This document shows, piece by piece, positions 5,711 through 7,817 of a stretch of DNA of 7,817 nt. This stretch comes from Chloroflexota bacterium (GTDB lineage: Bacteria; Chloroflexota; Dehalococcoidia; UBA3495). The stretch spans positions 1 to 7,817 of the forward strand of contig JACZRM010000074.1 in the NCBI GenBank assembly GCA_022576105.1, in the 5' to 3' direction. The notes under the pieces are model-generated. The model ran no database searches. It was given only the letters and a program-made list of their open reading frames with translations, and had not been told where the DNA came from. Both the position numbers and the translations under genes were made by a program. The stretch's first letter is position 1. Each line of letters opens with the position of its first letter.

Positions 5711-6171
5711 TGACCACCAAAGCAGCCGAACTGAAAGTAGGCGATGAACTGCCCGGCTTTGCCAAGACCGTGACCCAGGACAAAATGGACCGGTTCGAGT
5801 CGGTGGCCAGGCTGGCCGTGCACCCCGACCAGGGAGCGGCGCCTTCCGACAACATCCATACCAACCTGGCCCGAGCCAAAGAGTTGGGGCTCACCCGCCC
5901 CATAGCTTCGGGGCAGATGTCCTTCGCCTACTTGCATGAATTGCTGTCCCGGGCCTTCGGCGCCGATTTCCGACAGGGAGGGCAGCTAGCGGTTACCTTC
6001 TTGAAGCCGGTCTACGACGGTGACACCGTTACCGCCCACGGAGTCGTCTTGGAGAATGAAACAGTGGACGGTCGCGCCAAACTTCGGGTGCAGGTCTGGC
6101 TGGAAAATCAAGAGAGCATCAAGACCTGTGTCGGCGAGGCCGAGGTCCTGGTGCCCAGTCCGATAACCTGA
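5710..6171 (+). CDS. MaoC-family hydratase/dehydratase subunit
   Basis: This 153-residue hot-dog protein is the partner of the preceding gene and probably supplies the catalytic half of an enoyl-CoA hydratase or 3-hydroxyacyl dehydratase. The core helix motif is SDNIHTNLARAKELG (46-60), followed by PIASGQMSFAYLHELL (64-79) and the strands around LAVTFLKPVYDGDTVTAHG (93-111). In classical (R)-hydratases the motif is G-D-x-N-P-I-H. Here H50 aligns with the catalytic His, but the aligned Asp position is Pro45. D47 lies two residues closer to the His. Relatives with an NIHTD-type motif are known to me within the MaoC group, so this may be a distinct subfamily and not a dead enzyme. The start overlaps the upstream stop by one base, and GGAG (5695-5698) lies 11 bases before the ATG. 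This indicates translational coupling. Confidence 0.82.
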   Translation: MTTKAAELKVGDELPGFAKTVTQDKMDRFESVARLAVHPDQGAAPSDNIHTNLARAKELGLTRPIASGQMSFAYLHELLSRAFGADFRQGGQLAVTFLKPVYDGDTVTAHGVVLENETVDGRAKLRVQVWLENQESIKTCVGEAEVLVPSPIT

Positions 6172-6298
6172 GCGACCGTTCTTTGGGCTGCCTGTTTCAA
6201 GGCCCTACGCGATTTAGAGCATTCACCGGCAGGCTGGAAATCGGCCCGGTACATCGTCCCACGTGCCGACGGATTGGAGTACGCCAACAGCGAACTGT

Positions 6299-6952
6299 AT
6301 GGATAGTTTCAGCGAACAATTGAGACTCGAGGCCGAACCCATCTGGGAACGCGTATTTTCCCACCCCTTTCTGCGGGAAATCAAAGACGGCAGCTTGCCC
6401 CTGGAAAAGTTCCGGTACTACCTGGGCCAAGATTACCTCTACCTTGAAGGCTTTGCCCGGGCCGTGGCGATGACGCTGGCCAAGGCCCCCGACTCGCAGA
6501 CTCTGGAGGAACTTTCCCACCGGGTTTTGACTCCAATAGAGCGCCCCCTGCACCATCAACTGCTGGCGGCCGCCGGAGTAACCGTGGAGGAAATCCAGCG
6601 CAACGGCCGCTCACCCACCAATACAGCTTATGTCAACCACATGCTGCAGACGGCGTCGCTGCATGGCCTGGGGCCAACCGCCGCCGCATTGTTGCCCTGC
6701 CCCTGGACCTATCACCTGTTGAAAGACAAACTGGGAGCCTCCGAACACCCGCTATACAGCCAATGGACCGCCTTTTACGTGGCCGGTTTCCTGGAGAACA
6801 GCGTCAGCGCCTGGCGCAGCTTTGTTGACCGTACCGCCGAAAACGCCAGCCCCCAAGAGTTGGAGGCCATGAGAGCGGCGTTCTTGACCAGCAGCCGCTA
6901 CGAGTTCCTGTTTTGGGAAATGGCTTACCACCAGGAGCAGTGGCCGGTCTAG
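6299..6952 (+). CDS. tenA: TenA-type aminopyrimidine aminohydrolase (thiaminase II family)
   Basis: This is a helical TenA/PqqC-fold protein of 217 residues from the ATG at 6299. TenA enzymes hydrolyse 4-amino-5-aminomethyl-2-methylpyrimidine to HMP, salvaging degraded thiamine, in the cytoplasm. The family signature is intact: FRYYLGQDYLYL with the active-site Asp (D45), LLPCPWTY with the nucleophile Cys (C134), and SSRYEFLFWEMAYHQEQWP at the end with the catalytic Glu (E202). The Cys places it in the TenA_C branch. A GTG at 6263 would add 12 residues. I prefer 6299 because family members begin close to FSEQLR and because the extension looks unrelated. Neither start has a convincing ribosome binding site. 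It lies 127 bases after the hot-dog pair. I see no TPP riboswitch core in that gap. No other thiamine gene is in the window. Confidence 0.88.
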   Translation: MDSFSEQLRLEAEPIWERVFSHPFLREIKDGSLPLEKFRYYLGQDYLYLEGFARAVAMTLAKAPDSQTLEELSHRVLTPIERPLHHQLLAAAGVTVEEIQRNGRSPTNTAYVNHMLQTASLHGLGPTAAALLPCPWTYHLLKDKLGASEHPLYSQWTAFYVAGFLENSVSAWRSFVDRTAENASPQELEAMRAAFLTSSRYEFLFWEMAYHQEQWPV

Positions 6953-7081
6953 CCCCCCAGGTCCTCCCCCACCAGAAATATCTGTTGCATCCAACGGGAG
7001 TTCCCGCCGGTAGTTCCGTGAAAGGAGTCTGCTGCGGGGTTTTCGATTCCCGCTGTGGTTCTCACGCGGACGCTAATAGGT

Positions 7082-7099
7082 AGGGTGTCTCCACCCTTT
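7082..7099 (+). terminator. Weak rho-independent terminator candidate after TenA
   Basis: AGGGTG (7082-7087) pairs perfectly with CACCCT (7092-7097) around a TCTC loop. The stem is followed by only two further T residues and then CGATT, so the U-tract is poor. Its position after TenA and before the sensor gene fits a terminator. Confidence 0.35.
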
Positions 7100-7168
7100 C
7101 GATTAGATTCACACTCCCCGACAATTAATCCGACCGGTCAAAATCGACGACTATGCGGTCGTACGGTC

Positions 7169-7174
7169 AAGGGA
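7169..7174 (+). promoter_or_regulatory. Ribosome binding site of sensor gene
   Basis: AAGGGA lies four bases before the ATG at 7179. This favours that start over the in-frame ATG at 7197, which has no such site. Confidence 0.55.
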
Positions 7175-7178
7175 CTGC

Positions 7179-7817
7179 ATGGTTAGCTTTATCAAGATGC
7201 CCAACATTCACCGAGGGGATTTAGCTCAGCAGAGTTTGTGGCTCCGCTTGGGTCTAATTCCATTATTTTCCGTGGTGGCCATTTGGGTATCCGGACCGCA
7301 CGACCTGGTGATTGGCGCCATCTTAGTGTATGTCGCCAGTTCCTGTCTGCTGGCGCTGGGATACCGGGGCAAATTCCTGGGTTCGACCGACGTGATCTAT
7401 GTTGGGATGGTCGACACCAGTTTGTTCTTAGGCGCGGGCGTCCTGTTGACCGGCGGCGCCCAAAGTCCGGTGCTGCCGCTGTTTTTCGGCATGCAAGCCG
7501 CCTACCTGGTATTGGCCCGGCCCAAGGTGTTCATCGTCGCTTCGGCAATCGCAGCGGTGGCGATTATCGCGGCAATCGCCGGTTCAATATTGGAGCTGGT
7601 CCCGGCCGGGATAGGGCCGGAACATCAGCCCATGGCGCAGGTAGTGGCCGCAGTGGGCGCCCTGGCAATGCTGGCCGGTGTCGGCTACCGGCACAGTGTC
7701 GCCTACGTCGTCCGCAGCCAGGCCAAGCAGCATTTGAACGCTGCGCTAAACGCTTTTCGACGCATGGTACAGACCGGCGGAGATGACCAGAAATTGGCAT
7801 CAACATTGAGCAACCTG
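7179..7817 (+). CDS. Six-transmembrane sensor protein, N-terminal part (probable histidine kinase)
   Basis: The frame starting at ATG 7179 is open for 213 codons to the window edge, so the gene is cut and its output domain is missing. Hydrophobic segments lie at about residues 20-38, 42-61, 71-92, 97-114, 116-140 and 152-170, giving a six-pass membrane module. The segment LLTGGAQSPVLPLFF (89-103) resembles the conserved loop of membrane sensor modules in many GAF- or PAS-linked histidine kinases. After the last segment a basic, helical stretch (about 171-213) looks like the linker into a cytoplasmic signalling domain, plausibly GAF then kinase, but a diguanylate cyclase is equally possible. 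AAGGGA supports the start. It would sense a membrane or external cue. Whether it signals to the receiver protein at 202-621 is unknown. A closed frame at 7238-7786 is an out-of-frame shadow. Confidence 0.75.
   Translation, partial: MVSFIKMPNIHRGDLAQQSLWLRLGLIPLFSVVAIWVSGPHDLVIGAILVYVASSCLLALGYRGKFLGSTDVIYVGMVDTSLFLGAGVLLTGGAQSPVLPLFFGMQAAYLVLARPKVFIVASAIAAVAIIAAIAGSILELVPAGIGPEHQPMAQVVAAVGALAMLAGVGYRHSVAYVVRSQAKQHLNAALNAFRRMVQTGGDDQKLASTLSNL

Larger units (their letters stand above)
6953..7178. other. Intergenic region with small hairpins
   Basis: This 226-base gap separates TenA from the sensor gene. It holds three short inverted repeats: CGGGA/TCCCG (6995-7006), GCGGG/CCCGC (7034-7038 with 7049-7053) and the terminator-like stem at 7082-7097. 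The first is part of an imperfect 13-bp tandem (6995-7007 and 7008-7020). Three CGGTC words (starting 7135, 7156 and 7164) lie just before the sensor gene, the first inside the palindrome GACCGGTC (7132-7139). No coding frame or known riboswitch core is seen. Confidence 0.4.

Noticed and set aside
5533..5937. A 134-codon minus-strand frame across the hot-dog pair.
   Set aside because: It is antisense to two genes with recognisable family motifs and a coupled junction, and shows no domain of its own.
6263..6298. GTG start adding 12 residues to TenA.
   Set aside because: There is no ribosome binding site, and the added residues do not resemble TenA N-termini. The ATG at 6299 matches the usual family start.
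6172..6298. TPP riboswitch upstream of TenA.
   Set aside because: The conserved CUGAGA and ACCUGA-like core elements are absent from the gap.
7238..7786. A 182-codon plus-strand frame near the right edge.
   Set aside because: It is rich in Arg and Gly, as expected for an offset frame of a GC-rich gene. The frame from 7179 is uninterrupted and gives six clean membrane segments.

Overview
The window reads as a moderately GC-rich bacterial chromosome segment with compact, mostly intact genes and no rRNA, tRNA, transposase, phage or CRISPR signal. The gene mix points to a free-living bacterium, and Chloroflexota (Dehalococcoidia/SAR202-like) is my best guess. The clues are a large O-antigen-ligase-like membrane protein with a TPR-like tail, a TrzA/MtaD-type amidohydrolase, a split MaoC hydratase pair, a TenA protein and a multi-pass sensor protein. 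This assignment is inference from gene content, not from a marker gene.

Layout. Positions 1-201 hold no recognisable gene but contain two back-to-back perfect tandem duplications. A receiver-only response regulator lies on the minus strand (202-621) with a plausible promoter behind it. The next 360 bases contain an apparent decayed or frameshifted small gene on the minus strand (about 766-982). A 690-residue Wzy/WaaL-type ligase or polymerase with a C-terminal helical/TPR-like region runs on the plus strand (982-3054). It converges on a minus-strand amidohydrolase (3106-4485). A divergent promoter region (4486-4690) separates the amidohydrolase from a plus-strand GNAT acetyltransferase (4691-5212). 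Then follow two translationally coupled hot-dog-fold genes (5315-5710 and 5710-6171) and a TenA-like aminopyrimidine hydrolase (best start 6299, end 6952). After about 226 bases with small hairpins, a six-transmembrane sensor protein begins at 7179 and runs off the right edge. Its true frame is open to the window end; the apparent closed frame at 7238-7786 is an out-of-frame shadow.

How the genes work together. The only tight unit is the hot-dog pair, which overlaps by one base and should form one heteromeric enoyl-CoA hydratase/dehydratase-like enzyme. TenA may be co-transcribed with it, but the gap is about 127 bases. The amidohydrolase and TenA both belong to families that hydrolyse amino-substituted heterocycles, so a shared nucleobase or pyrimidine salvage role is possible but not shown. 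Signal-transduction genes sit at both ends but are too far apart to be called partners.

Most of the window is ordinary. The points most worth a second look are: the frameshifted minus-strand gene before the ligase; an amidohydrolase whose usual catalytic Glu and a substrate-binding His appear replaced; four independent perfect tandem duplications of 12-16 bp; and a near-palindromic -10 element shared by two divergent promoters.
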